Shown: piece by piece, positions 10,093 through 22,065 of the stretch
Position numbering within the stretch: position 1 is the first letter of the stretch
Layout of the letters: the number at the start of each line of letters is the position of its first letter
From: Ochromonas danica
Lineage: Eukaryota; Sar; Chrysophyceae; Chromulinales; Chromulinaceae
Direction: 5' to 3'
Length of the DNA: 64,000 nucleotides
NCBI GenBank assembly: GCA_015146655.1
Contig: VKHL01000063.1
Span: 1 to 64,000, forward strand
Notes under the pieces: model-generated
The model's database searches: none
The model's input: only the letters and a program-made list of their open reading frames with translations
What the model was told of the DNA's origin: nothing
Position numbers and translations under genes: made by a program

Positions 10093-10190
10093 GTTGTTTG
10101 TTGGGTTGTTTGTTGGGTTGTTTGTTGGGTTGTTTGTTGGGTTGTTTGTTGGGTTGTTTGTTGGGTTGTTTGTTGGGTTGTTTGTTGGGT
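10093..10190. repeat. 12-bp minisatellite, about 8 copies
   Basis: Near-perfect tandem copies of TTGTTTGTTGGG. Translated in one frame it reads a repeating LFVG, but no gene context supports coding. It lies about 100-200 bp upstream of the CCT4 start codon (which is on the minus strand). Confidence 0.9.
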
Positions 10191-10934
10191 TTGTTGACTT
10201 TTTCGCTCTCTCTGTGGTGGTGTTTTTTATCAGAGCAGAGCCCGGTTTAATTAAGTTATTAACATCCTAGACTAAGTTAACATCTTACTACTAGTAGTAT
10301 CAGTTTATTCATCGTAACTATCCAACAACGAAAAGGATTTAGAGAAAAAGAAAAGTATCAATAAATAGCATATAGCAGTGTCTTGGAGCAGTGTCCATAT
10401 AGCATAATAAATAGCATTTTTATAAGAGTGCTCATATAAGTTTGTACTAGCACCGCAGAACACACACCGCAAATCGCCAAGCCAGTGGTACCTAACACTC
10501 TGCGCAGCCTGAGCAGTTGGCTCTCCGGTTCTATTAGGAAGAAATTCCGTATTGGATGAACTACTAATGGACAAGGAAGCAATGTAGTCTCGTTCTCTGG
10601 TGAAAGGGGATGTCAAGGTTCTTGATGTTTATGGTTATATCATCCTAATGAAGGAAGATTAACCATCTGCTCTTAAAACCCTCTCTATTACTCACTAATT
10701 ACTACTATTCCTTGCCGCAGTTAATCAACCTCAATCCCTTGTCATCACGTGTAAACAAAAACACACTTAGCGTTTACAAAATCAAAAAAAAAGCTTGTAA
10801 TTAAGAAAAAAGCTGTGACTACAATCCAATCCACTCAATCATTCATAACGTTCACGTAGAATAAGCTTCAGGATAAAAACCTCCAAGTCGATTGACAAGA
10901 AAAAATTAAGCAATCCAAACCAGGCGGAGAGAAC

Positions 10935-11160
10935 ACTATTTGATTGAGAATGATGATAATGACGTTGACAATCTTGTACTAGTTCTTGTCCAAAGAGTTG
11001 ACACCACGATAGTATAGGAGCAAAAAAGCTACACAACAAATATAGGCAATAAAGGTGAGTATAGAAACGTTGACAAGAGAAAGCAACAGTCGCAGCGTAC
11101 AACAACCGCTGATTTGCTACATGCATTCTGCTCAACGAGAGGAACATGTTAGCTAGCTGG
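10935..11160 (-). promoter_or_regulatory. Conserved 3'-flank blocks of RRM gene A (shared with gene B)
   Basis: Read on the gene strand, about 11158-11107 (…AACATGTTCCTCTCGTTGAG…) and about 11000-10935 (…TACAAGATTGTCAACGTCAT…) match gene B at about 22545-22602 and 22673-22745. They lie about 590 nt and more beyond the stop codon. The substitutions are not biased to third positions, so these look like 3'-UTR elements or a downstream non-coding RNA. Function unknown. Confidence 0.55.
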
Positions 11161-11743
11161 CCTTCGAAGCTCAACAAAATCACACACACACAGCGAAAGC
11201 CAATCAAAAGCGGGTTGACTAACGCATCGCAGGAACTGCAGAAAACCGCATTCTACAACAACTACCTATCACACAGGAGGGAACAATACGAAATTAAATC
11301 CTTCCACCAGCAGTAGACCATCTACTACAAGAAAAATCAAGATCATTTTGCACCCTTCACTTTCGATAGATAGAACAATCAAAACAGATCAAGCACAGGT
11401 CAAATAGAAGACAAGGCCATCCCTTATGTTTGACAGAATTGAACACCCAACATCCTTGATGTTTGATAGAATTGAACAACTAATCCCGTTAGAACAACAA
11501 CACAAAATATAATATGGAGAAGGCAGAGCGAACAATCCTGTTCAATCCACTCAATGAAACACAATTTAACGCACATCAATCATATTCAAAAAGCACAAGA
11601 GCTAAGAGAGAAAAAGAATAGGTAGGAATACCGACCCGTAGAATATAATTAGCCGAAATATTCTATCAAGTAAATCAAATAAAGTGTCCTTTAGCAGCCA
11701 CCTTGCATTCCCTGAAATCTTCATATAAGTTAGATAAGTCCTC

Positions 11744-13896
11744 TTAAGCTTCGTCATCGACGATGTCGTCAATAGAAGAAAGGGAATCTGGGAATGCAAA
11801 ACCAAAGCATGGTGGAGAAGTTGTAAAAGATGATTGATGAAAGCTTTGGAAGGAAGCTGCTTCAGGACGAGAAACAGCACAGGATGAGGCCAATACCGCT
11901 GATGGAGCTGTTGGTTGTTGATGAGGATGAGAAAGAGATTTCATAGGCGGTTCCCAAATACTGTGTGCCAGATTTGATCCAGAAGTCTGAATTGAAGACA
12001 GAGTCGAAGGGGAGAAGTTATCAACATCTTTGGCATTATCTGTTGGCATGCCCAAATAGTTGATGGAATTGCCACTATTCGCGTTACTGATATACTGCAA
12101 GTTGTTTTTCACATACTGGTTAGCATGACTATCGCTGTAATTGACAGGGTTGGACGGAAATGATTTATTGCTGAAGGAGGCAGAAAATGCTGCAGAAGGA
12201 GAAGAGCTTCCTGGTTCAGCCGACCACGTTCTAAGTTTTGAATTGCCACCGTTAAAATCCCCGTCAAGATAGGGAGAGGAATTGTATGCGGTAAAAGACT
12301 CGTGGGATTCGGTGCGAGAACGAGAAGCAGTCGTGGCGCCGAAGGTGGAGGAAGAAGATGAGACAAAGGATCCAGTGGATGCAACGTTATTTGCGGTATA
12401 CGAAGCCAAGGTTGATAACGCAGTGACTGCTTGAGCTCGGTGAGCCCTGCCTTGGTGATACGGAATATTCTGCAGAGATTGTTGCAACAGCCCGCTATTC
12501 ACATTGGGAGAGCGATTGCCCATACCACCGCTACCACCACTCAAACCAGGAGAGCTGTAGAAAGCAGAAGGACTCTGACTTGGACTGTTGTTGGGCCAAC
12601 CTCGCATGCCAACTTCGCTCGATACATAAGGAGAGGGCTGATACCCAGTAGGACCCACAGGAGCAAGAGAAAGTGAAGCAGGGGGCTGCGGAGGACGCAT
12701 CATGGAAGTGTTAGAACTGCCACGAGGTGATGGAGCTCCAAGATAAGGAGAAGGCATGCCATTGTTCGGCATCATCCCATAAGGAGAAGAATTAACAGAA
12801 GCCTGCTGTTGCTGCTGATAATGATCACCCAGCCATCTGCCATCCTCTTGTCTGGTAGAAGGCGAGAATTGTGTAACCATGACAGGAGGAGGCATGTTGC
12901 CTACAGAATGAACTCTTCTCGATCTCCAGTCATTCGAGTCATTGCTTATTTGACGACCCCATTGACCAGGATATGAAGGACTGGGTAGGGTAGCCTCGTC
13001 CCTTGTCAATGGAGAAGGGACCACAGAAGGAGGTGGCGGCGGAGGATAAGGTTTGGAGTCCTTGCCAGATTCAAATTGCTTCAAGAGATTGCGAGATAGT
13101 TCCACCTTAAAAGTGACATTATCAACCGTGTTGCAGTCCATAGCCGCGACTGCTTTGATTGCACTTTGTACACCTTGCTCGTTTGAAGCATAATGAACAA
13201 ATGCATAACCACTTTGAATGCCATTAAGCTGCAATATGTCAAACACAATGCACAGGCATGAGGTGGGGGGAAATCATTGTAACGTATGAAATCTATCCTT
13301 ACCTGGTCGGTAGATGAGATCTTGATAGAGACATCTTCCACAGTACCAAACGCTTGGAAAATGCGTCCCAGTTCATCCACTGTTACAGGCTTCTCAGTCT
13401 ATCAATAGATATGGACAACAATACATGAGCAATCGCTTTCTCGTCCGTGAAACGAAAAACAAAACGAAATACAAAGTGCAGACAACAACTCCGCCTGCTT
13501 ACATTCGTAGTTGAGAAGCGGACATAAATGGAATTAATAGTAGAATTGCTGTTAGCAGCTGCTTGGCTATCCGGTTGAGGGGCTCTCGTGATTCTGACAT
13601 GGAATGGTAGTAGGTCAGTCAGGAAGGGATGCAAACAAAAAGCACGCATAAAATCTCTACCACTTTACTTACCGAATCTTGCGGCCCATAAACACACAGC
13701 CATTCAGCTGAACACGTGCACGATCTGCATCGTCGGGATTGACATAGACCAGTGTCGCAAAAGGTTTTTCCTGATTCTTATACAAATTAATACTGTAAAT
13801 TTTTCCAAACGTTTCAAATACATGTTGTAATTCAGTTTCACTGCAATGCTTAGGAAGATGATAAATATAAAGAGAAGCTTGACTTGGAGTAGCCAT
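11744..13896 (-). CDS. Two-RRM RNA-binding protein A, 4 coding exons
   Basis: Exons are 13673-13896, 13503-13593, 13303-13398 and 11744-13228, about 631 aa. RRM1 (about residues 7-80) has LYIYHLP as RNP2 and an RNP1-like stretch around FATLVYVNP. RRM2 (about 95-185) has SIYVRFS and SGYAFVHY. A roughly 440-residue tail rich in Ser, Pro, Asn and Gln follows, ending in the conserved acidic FPDSLSSIDDIVDDEA. The domain order fits a cytoplasmic or nuclear regulator of mRNA fate; targets are unknown. A 5'-UTR intron (13897-14011) ends flush with the ATG, so the start codon is created at the exon edge. The inverted paralogue at 19924-22065 has identical exon 1-3 lengths (224, 91 and 96 nt). Confidence 0.85.
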
Positions 13897-16207
13897 CTAG
13901 TTCAAAACAGGATCTGTCCAACCAACAAATTGCACAAACCAAAAAAACAAAACAGTAATAATAATTAGAATCAAGTCTTTGAAGAAGACAAAGAAAAAAA
14001 TATATTCTTACCAGAAAAAAATGACAAGGTACGAAAGAATATTTTTTAAAAAATAATTAGACGAAGGACAGGTACAATGTCCAAAGAGAAAGCAGCACAA
14101 AGAGAAAGGATTTGACTGATCTCCAGATGTGCTGGTGTCATCATGCCCATGAGTTCAAAATATGAGTTATTACTCGATATTACTGAATAATAGAGGCGTT
14201 TGTCTAGGATTGAAGAAAGTGGTTTTTCCAGTTGCACTTGTGGGAGACTGGCTGCTCCTTGGGCCGTTCGCAGTTTTGGGGTCGCACAGGCTTGAGTGGC
14301 TCAAGATTACAGCAGCTTTGTTATGGAAGTCAGTCTGTCCTTGAGTCCAACTATTTTAAGATAAATCAGCTAATCACTTGCAAGGTTACCCTTTCGTATT
14401 GACTGTAATAATGTTCAGTAGGCCGCGAAAGGCAACGGGGTTGGACAATGTAAGAAATTGATCGAGGTTTGGATTGGCTTAGGCTATTAACAGAGTTAAG
14501 AACAGTTCTTCCTTAATAAGTTAGTGTATACGATAACTCCATTCGTATCCGATTGCAGCTTTTAGTGCTTACTGAGCTTACAAGGAAACAAAGCATGGCA
14601 TGGCATGGCCAATAAGTGCAACCAGTTATACAAAAAGTGGTTCAATTGAGCTTACAAGGAAACAAAGCATGGCATGGCATGGCATGGCCTGGCATAAGTG
14701 CAACCAGTTATACAAAAAGTGGTTCAATTGAGCTTACAAGGCAACAAAGCACGGCATGGCATGAGTGCGACCTGTGTCATACAAGTGGATCAACATGTCC
14801 CAGCTGATTTCTATATTTGCACATACTCGTGGGCAAACTTTGGTTCTTGATATCAAGGATAGGCAGGGAGAATCAAATCTTGTCGCCTTCATGAGCAGAA
14901 GAGCTTTTGGGAGATCTACTTCAGATGCCAAGCCTAACTTCGCGGTGAGAGATGGGCTTGAACTGCTTCAACAAAACTGTTATCAAATAGTATGAAACAG
15001 AGCCCTCATAGGTAGCAGAGTTGCTCCGCTTCTTCATTTACTCTTCATATGAGTTGCTTTTTGATCAGTTCTTCACCCGATAACATTTATCGAAATTGGG
15101 CAACCCAACTCAGAAAAGGACACCGCCTTGCTCGAATATCCTTTTTGATCAGAAATCAAGCCCGAATGGATCTTTTCCATTTCAATGGACGACCAAATGA
15201 TGTCCTTCTTGATAGAAAAAACAGATGTCAGCTCTCTGTGAGAACAACAACTCTCTCTGAGAATTCTCATTAATCATCGATGTGTTTTCCCTCAACTAAT
15301 CACCACGAAATGTTGCTGACCGAATGAATGGTCCTCATTTTCAGCAGCATGCATGATAAAAGCATCTTCAATTCATCTTTCACTCTGAATCTTGTTTTCA
15401 AGGTAAACCACTCCAAGGGGTGTGGAACTGGCGCTGCCAAATTTCCCTCTTTTGGGTCATCTCCACCTTTTCCCCTTTACCACCTCTTCACTGCCTTTTT
15501 CCTCACTGCATGCGCAGAGAGCAGTGACGTGAGAGGTCCGGTAGTGTCCTTCTTCTCTCCTACACACTCCTTGACATGTGACACTTCCATATCGCACGTC
15601 ACTTCCAGACTTACTTCGTCACCTCGTTGTTGTCCACTTCACACTCCATCACGACTCCTGTAGGAGTCCCACTTCTGTCTCAAAACACTACCTCAGACAA
15701 CTCCATTTCTCCACTGAGAAAGATCAGAAAATGTCGAGGAAAACTCTCTCCTTCCCTCAACAGTGAGACAACTACTCCACTCCCTCAGGGCACCACAGCA
15801 TGCCAGAATGACGACCAACTACCAACTACACCAACCTCCCCTCCTCCTTGTCTTCATCACTTCCCTTTCATTCATATTCCAATACTCTGGATTGTCTTTC
15901 AATCGTTATATTTGAAAGGTCTTCTTCTCTCACTCTCACCCTAGTCAGTGTTTCATCGAACTTGCTCAAGAGTTCTTCTTCTTGATTGAAATTGAAGAAG
16001 ATCAAATTCTTGTTATTTCTCCTGTCTTGTTGAAACGAAGTTTTTTTTACTTTGACTCGACATTCTTCACCATTGATCTACTTCAACTCACTATCCCAAG
16101 TCAAGCTTTATTAATTATTAATCGGTGAGTTTCTTCTTCTTCTTTATCCGCCGGATGAGAAGGTTGGAATTGATGAATTATCTCTCTGTCTCCATTCGAT
16201 AGAAAAC
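13897..16207. other. Intergenic and 5'-UTR region between RRM gene A and the CCCH gene
   Basis: Holds the divergent promoters of RRM gene A (minus) and the CCCH gene (plus), a 3-unit tandem repeat at 14574-14795, and pyrimidine-rich sequence upstream of the CCCH start. A CCCH 5'-UTR intron is supported at 16125-16202. Short frames around 14765-15273 have no recognisable similarity. Confidence 0.5.
14574..14795. repeat. Tandem repeat, three units of about 66-82 bp
   Basis: Units start at about 14574, 14648 and 14730, each with GAGCTTACAAGG.AACAAAGC followed by a variable number of CATGG pentamers, then AAGTGCAACCAGTTATAC. Length differences come mainly from the CATGG run, as in replication slippage. 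Confidence 0.85.
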
Positions 16208-17534
16208 ATGATGCACTCTTCAACCTATGGCAGTCCTCTCCCTTTTGACATGAAGCAGCCTGTTTCTCATGTTGATCTTAACATGAAGAACAGTAACTAT
16301 CATCATTCTGCTTCAGCCTTTTCTCCAACCTCTGTTGCTTGTAAGTCTATACTCATTGATAGCTGTTGGTGATCGCCGTTTCTGACCTCTTCATGTCTCT
16401 CCTCTTAGTTGATATGTCTTCTCATGCCAGCCAAAGTCATTATCATCATGCTGGTCAACCCGCAACTCAGCAACAGTCAGGCATGTCCATGGCCATCCGC
16501 TCCGCCTCTGAGGCTAGCATGGACAACAATTCGAACAAGTACCGTCAGCTCCCTTGCCGTACTTTCATCTCTGTCGGCACTTGCCCTTATCGCGAGAGAT
16601 GTAAGTGGTTTCTTTGATGTCTCTTCTTCATTTTTATTTGCTGACATTTATTTTGATACTAGGTGTTTATCTTCACGATCCTCGTTGCATTTGCCGTGAG
16701 GCTAAGACAAAGACTCGCCGTAAGAACAAGGAAGATGTGGTGTTAGATTCTTTATTCTGGCCTATCATGCCCTACTCTATGGTTGCCGGAAAGCTGGACA
16801 GCAATCGTCAGCCTCATGTCATTCAGCAGTATGTGGTTCCTCCCCCTCAGTCGGAACCTTACCGTCGCCATGATGAAGCTGTTTATTCGATGTGGATGCA
16901 TTTTGTGGATTTTTGCTCCGCTTGTTCTGAGTCAGTTCATGCTGCCAGCGCTGATCAAGCCCCTTGCTTCATGGCACCTGACAGACCATTCAATACATAT
17001 ACCAACAAATTTCGTCTTCCTGTCTTCCGTACTCTTTCTGCCGGTCTTTCCTTCAACGCCGAATTAGAAGAAAAGGAGGAAGCAGTGAATGAGGATGACC
17101 ATATTTTCGCCTCCACATTAGCTCAAGTGTTGTCTGACAAATCAGAGGAAATTGTGTCTCTCCCAGAAGCTATGTCCAGAAGTGAATCTATGGACTCTCT
17201 CTTGTCCTTCGATTCATCCTTGACTGGTTCAGATTGCCATTCAGATCGCTTATCTCGTGGTTCATCTTTCCATGTTGACAATGAAGAGCACTTCTTCTTG
17301 CCATCCATGACTCATCATGTGGATAACCATCATATTATTCTTCCTGCCAATCGTCAGCATCAGGCACCTTCTCCAGATAATGCTGCCTCTATCTGGTCTT
17401 CTTTGTCTCAAGAACATCCTTTGCAGCCAGAACCTAAGAAAGTGACGGAGTTCGTGAAGATTCAACCAGTGATGCCCAGCCTCTTTCCAGCTCACATGAA
17501 GATGCCTTCTTCTTGTGATCGCTTTGGATTTTAG
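16208..17534 (+). CDS. CCCH zinc-finger protein, 3 coding exons
   Basis: Exons are 16208-16340, 16409-16600 and 16663-17534, about 398 aa. The second intron splits the zinc finger and joining restores a canonical C-x8-C-x5-C-x3-H finger: CRTFISVGTCPYRERC followed by VYLHDPRC. A basic stretch (KTKTRRKNKED) and DSLFWPIMPY follow immediately, a combination I associate with stramenopile CCCH proteins (recollection, not searched). The remaining roughly 250 residues are Ser- and acid-rich without a domain I recognise. CCCH fingers of this spacing usually bind AU-rich RNA and control mRNA stability. A 5'-UTR intron (16125-16202) ends 5 nt before the first of two consecutive ATGs. Confidence 0.85.
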
Positions 17535-19923
17535 AGGAATCAATCGCAAAATGCAACTATCGACCAATTTTGAAAATCAAACGTTAATCTTGTGAAGATG
17601 ATGTGGTTACCCTTTATATTATGGCGGCAGAAATGCAGTCAATCGGATGGTCCGAAGTTTCGCTTGGTTTCTTCACTAAAGTGGAGCACAAAAGTTCCAA
17701 CCAAGCATGTCCTATTTCCTCTGCAAACTACAACTCTGTTATTGTTATGTATATAGAGTTTAGCTAGGTGTCTACAAAGCTGGGAAGCATGAAGAGACTG
17801 GAGTATCTGGTTCTCTCCTTTTTGTTTCTCGGTGTCTCTATTCTTCGTGTTAGTGTGATAGTTATTTTTGAAATTATTTCTTGTATTGAAGACACGGCTT
17901 TGTTGGATAATTTAGCTCAGATAGTTGTTTTTGTTATTTAAGCACTCATTAGTTGTGTGTAACGATCGTAATAGCATTAACTTTATAACCCTCTTCATAT
18001 GAATTTACACTTCCTAAACACCACCACTGAACTAAACTCCCGCTCAGGAATACGGAAGCAGCTGTTTTTTTCACCAACCCCCTTCAGATTTCAATCCTCA
18101 GCAAGACAATTGATTATGATACTAAATAATCACAAATGCAATAGTCACAGCGTGAAGGAAAAGAACTAATTTAAACCTCTGTTATTGACAGCAGGGTTGC
18201 GTTTTCCTATTTCCACGGACGCACAAACAAAAAACCCAAAAGGTAAAAGACCCACCCAATTTCTCCCATTTCCTTAATTTAAGTCGACTTTCACAAAAAG
18301 AGAGATTTTCTTGGCACTGTCGAATTAATGCAGTTGAATGTCATTATTAAACAAAAGACAATAGAATAGAGAAGCAACCAGAGAAATCATGACGAGAAAA
18401 GTGAATTAAAAGAAACTATCCTACAGTAGTAAAGTCCAAAGAAGTGATATCTCACAATGAAAAGACAGACAGAAGACCGACAGACAGACAGAGAACAGCA
18501 AATTCCAATCAACGACGACGAAAGAAGCAAGAAGACAATCATGGCTATTAAAATTCAACAGCCATCTAAAAGAAATGAATAGGGGAAAGAGAGGAAGAAA
18601 GAGCAATAACAATCACATAACTGTCTTGGTGTACGTAGTAAGCCAAAGCGATGCTTCAAGAAACTTCCTGGCTGGAGTAAACTTTCTCACGAGGCACAAA
18701 GCATTGATGTGTTGCACAATATCTTGTGACTCTGAGAAGAATGAGGAGGAGAAAGTCAACCATCTATGACGAGTGTTGCAACCATGAAGTGTTGCCAACC
18801 ATCAACCTTCAAGAGCTGCAAGCCTCGTATGTGAAGAGAAGGTTGGTCAAGAGAAGAATAGGATTCCTTTCACCGGCACTCGAAGTAGAATGAAATGATT
18901 GAATAGGTATCTCCAATTTCTCTAATTTAGAGCTCAGCAGCTGAAAGTGGTGAGTGTAATCCTTTGATAGAAGAATTTTCAGTAGAGAGCGAAAAGTTGG
19001 GACTAAAACAATCAACATCCTGCTACCTTCCTTTTCTAGGAAAGCTTTTCGTAAGCTTTCCCACCGAGTAGAGAGACTTCTCGGCAGTGTCTTCGCTGCT
19101 TGCTGAGCTTGGGCATTGCTGCCAATTGAATGGGCTCTTTGGAAACAAGGAGAATCACAAATCCACTTCCACCATAATAAAACAGAGTCAATTTGCCACA
19201 AAATTTCGCTTTAGCCTTCCTCTGAATGTGTCTTGAGCGATCACAGTCCCCAAAACAATCGATTCAATCGAGAATGATACAGAAAATGAAAGGAATTTCT
19301 TTAAATTGAAGGGAATTACACTGAATTTTCTCAATTTTTCAAGTCAATGGAGCGTCTGGTTTCTCAACCAATTCTAACAAGATTAGCATCATTGGATAGC
19401 CAATTCAATTTAGAACAATAGTACGTTTTCATTGTTGTCTAAAGGCATCTAGATACTTTCACCTGAGCGAGAAACAAACTCTCTGAGTGGACGGGTCCCG
19501 GTTGCGGGACTTTTTCTTGCGTCCGTAGTAAATATGGAAAAGAACGGTGCCTGTGAAAAAGGCAATTTTATCGATTTTTAACTTTCAATTTCTTTCCCAA
19601 GTGTCCATCCACTCAGGCAGGTCATTCCAACCCGCTCTTGTCAAATCCTCTCTGCCCCATGACCCTCCACAAACAAGTCTCAAGTCCCAACAATTCCTCA
19701 GACAATTGATTGATTGATTAGTCTTATTCGATTAGTCCGAACATTCTGCTTGAGAAGAAGATACTTGATTAACCCTAGTACTATCTTGTCTTTATTTTTT
19801 TATTCTTTCTTCTTCTAAAATTATTATAACCTGTTTTCCTTTACAACAAGGTGAGCGAATACGTTTTATTTGTTGTTGAAAGATATTGCTGCCTCCTGAC
19901 CAAAGATTTTTGTTTTGAACTAG
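17535..19923. other. Intergenic between the CCCH gene and RRM gene B
   Basis: Includes the CCCH 3' UTR and the RRM gene B 5' region with its 5'-UTR intron at 19851-19923. A 130-codon minus frame at 18809-19201 has no similarity I recognise and is not supported. A GC hairpin followed by five Ts lies at 19495-19515. No gene called. Confidence 0.45.
19495..19515 (+). terminator. GC hairpin followed by a T run (possible Pol III-type 3' end)
   Basis: GTCCCG-GTTG-CGGGAC is a perfect 6-bp stem followed directly by TTTTT. This could end a small RNA. The 60 bases upstream resemble no RNA I can name, so the assignment is weak. Confidence 0.25.
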
Positions 19924-22065
19924 ATGACTACTTCAAATCATTCTGCTCTTTATGTCTATCATCTTCCTAAACAGTGCAGTGAAATTGAATTAAAAAATGT
20001 ATTTGAGACATATGGACCAGTCCACAGTATTAATTTGTATAAGAACCAGGAGAAACCTTTTGCGGCATTGGTCTATGTCAACCCAGAAGATGCAGATCGT
20101 GCACGTGTTCAGCTGAATGGCTGTGTGTTTATGGGCCGCAAGATTCGGTAAGTAAAGTTGTAGAGATTGTTTTTGCTTGCATCCCTTTCTGATTGGCCTA
20201 TTACCATTCCATGTCAGAATCACAAGAGCCCCTCAACCGGATAGCCAAGGAACATCGAACAATACTTTTGCCATCAATTCCATTTATGTCCGCTTCACAA
20301 CAACGAATGTAAGCAGGCGGATTAGTAATCTGTCCGATCTACAGCTCATTCTTATTCTCATTTCGCTGCAAGAAAAGGATATCTCACGTATTTTTCTATT
20401 GTGTTGATAGACTGAGGTACCGGTGACGGTGGAAGATCTGGAGCACATTTTTCAAACATTCGGTAAATTGGAGGATGTCTCTATTAAGATCTCGTCTACC
20501 GATCAGGTATGAGTGGATCCTTTGCTTGCGCGAATCACCTTTCTTATTCTTTGATTCTTTCATAGCGCAAGGGCATTCAAAGTGGCTACGCGTTTGTCCA
20601 TTTCGTTTCCAATGAGCAAGGTGTACAAAGTGCGATCAAAGCTGTGGCAACCATGGATGGCAATGTTGTTGAGAACATAAAATTCAAAGTTGAGTTATCG
20701 CGCAATCTCTTGAAGCAATTTGAAGCTGGCAAGGAAGCAGATCGCACCAAGTCCTGCCGTCAAACGCCATCTCCTTCCGCTTCAGCAGTGAATTCCCCTG
20801 GGAGAAAGGACGAGGCTACCCTACCCAGTCCTTCATATGCTGGTCAATGGGATCGTCAAATAAACAATGACTCGAATGACTGGAGATCGAGAAGAGTTCA
20901 TTCTGTAGGCAACATGCCTCCTCCTGTCATGGTTACACAATTCTCGCCTTCTACCAGACAAGAGGATGGCAGATGGCTGGGTGATCATTATCAGCAGCAA
21001 CAGCAGGCTTCTGTCACTTCTTCTCCTTATGGGATGATGCCGAACAATGGCATGCCTTCTCCTTATCTTGGAGCTCCATCACCTCGTGGTAGTTCTAACA
21101 CTTCCATGATGCGTCCTCCGCAGCCCCCTGCTTCACTTTCTCTTGCTCCCGTGGGTCCTACTGGGTATCAGCCCTCTTCTTATGTATCGAGCGAAGTTGG
21201 CATGCGAGGTTGGCTCAACAACACTCCAAGTCAGAGTCCTTCTGCTTTCTACAGCTCTCCTGGTTTGAGTGGCAGTAACAGTAGCATGGGCAATCGCTCT
21301 GCCAATGTGAATGGCGGGCTGTTGCAACAATCTGTGCAGACCGCTCCTTATCAGCAAAGTATGACTCACCGAGCTCAAGCAGTCACTGCGTTATCAACCT
21401 TGACTTCCCACGGAACACCCTTTAAATCTGTGGCGAATAGTTCCACCTCGCCTACCTTTGTTTCCACTTTATCTTCCGCTTGTGGTGCCACGACTGCTTC
21501 TCGTTCCTGCACCCCATCGCACGATTTACTTCCCCAATACAGTTCCCCAACATGTCTTGACGGGGATATTTCAAGTGATGTCTCGAAGCTGAGTAGTTGG
21601 TCAGTGGATAGGTCCGCCAGTCCCTCTCCTACTGCTGCTTTAGCATCTCCCTTCAATTTTAATCCCAATCCAGCCAACCACGTTTCATCCACAACTCATG
21701 ACCACAACGTCAACAATCATTTTATTAACTATGCGAACAATGATCATTTTTATTTTTCCGGAAATAAATCAACAAACTACAATAACGTTTCCCTTAACAG
21801 CAATCATTTTGACGTTGGAAAGTATGAAAGTACTGATACTGATCGCTTTCCTCCTTCGACTCTGTCTTCAATGCACGCGTCTGGATCGAATCTGGCACAC
21901 AATATTTGGGAGTCGCCTGTGAAATCTCTATTTCATCCTCGTCAACAATCAACATGCGATGCCGCCGGTCATGGCTTTCATCAATCATCGTTTACGATTT
22001 CTCCAGGTCTTACATTCCCAGACTCCCTTTCTTCTATCGACGATATTTTGGACGACGAAGCTTAA
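19924..22065 (+). CDS. Two-RRM RNA-binding protein B, 4 coding exons (paralogue of A)
   Basis: Exons are 19924-20147, 20218-20308, 20411-20506 and 20566-22065, about 636 aa. RRM1 starts ALYVYHLPKQCSE. RRM2 contains SIYVRFTTTN and SGYAFVHF. The tail is Ser/Pro/Asn/Gln-rich and ends FPDSLSSIDDILDDEA. Long runs of the tail (for example VHSVGNMPPPVMVTQFSPS) are identical to A, whereas the segment of about residues 380-560 has diverged. The 5'-UTR intron (19851-19923) ends flush with the ATG as in A. It probably acts on mRNA like A; whether the two are redundant is unknown. Exon 4 begins RKGIQSG in B but LNGIQSG in A, so that junction differs. Confidence 0.85.

Larger units (their letters stand above)
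9992..11743. other. Intergenic between CCT4 and RRM gene A
   Basis: Contains the CCT4 promoter side, a 12-bp minisatellite (10093-10190) and the 3' flank of RRM gene A. That flank includes two blocks, about 10935-11000 and 11107-11158, conserved beside its paralogue. Several open frames here (10305-10616 and 10839-11207, minus) lack family similarity and are probably chance frames. Confidence 0.5.

Noticed and set aside
10040-10270. Open frame translating to a repeating LFVG
   Set aside because: It is the 12-bp minisatellite read in frame; no gene features.
10839-11207. Minus frame of 122 codons partly similar to a frame near 22558-22764
   Set aside because: Similarity comes from conserved 3'-flank DNA; substitutions do not follow codon positions and frames are broken differently.
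18809-19201. 130-codon minus frame
   Set aside because: No family similarity, no splice or context support; likely chance.
19450-19515. ATACTTTCACCTG resembling the U1 snRNA 5' end
   Set aside because: Two extra bases break the splice-site pairing sequence, and only about 60 nt precede the T run; U1 is far longer.
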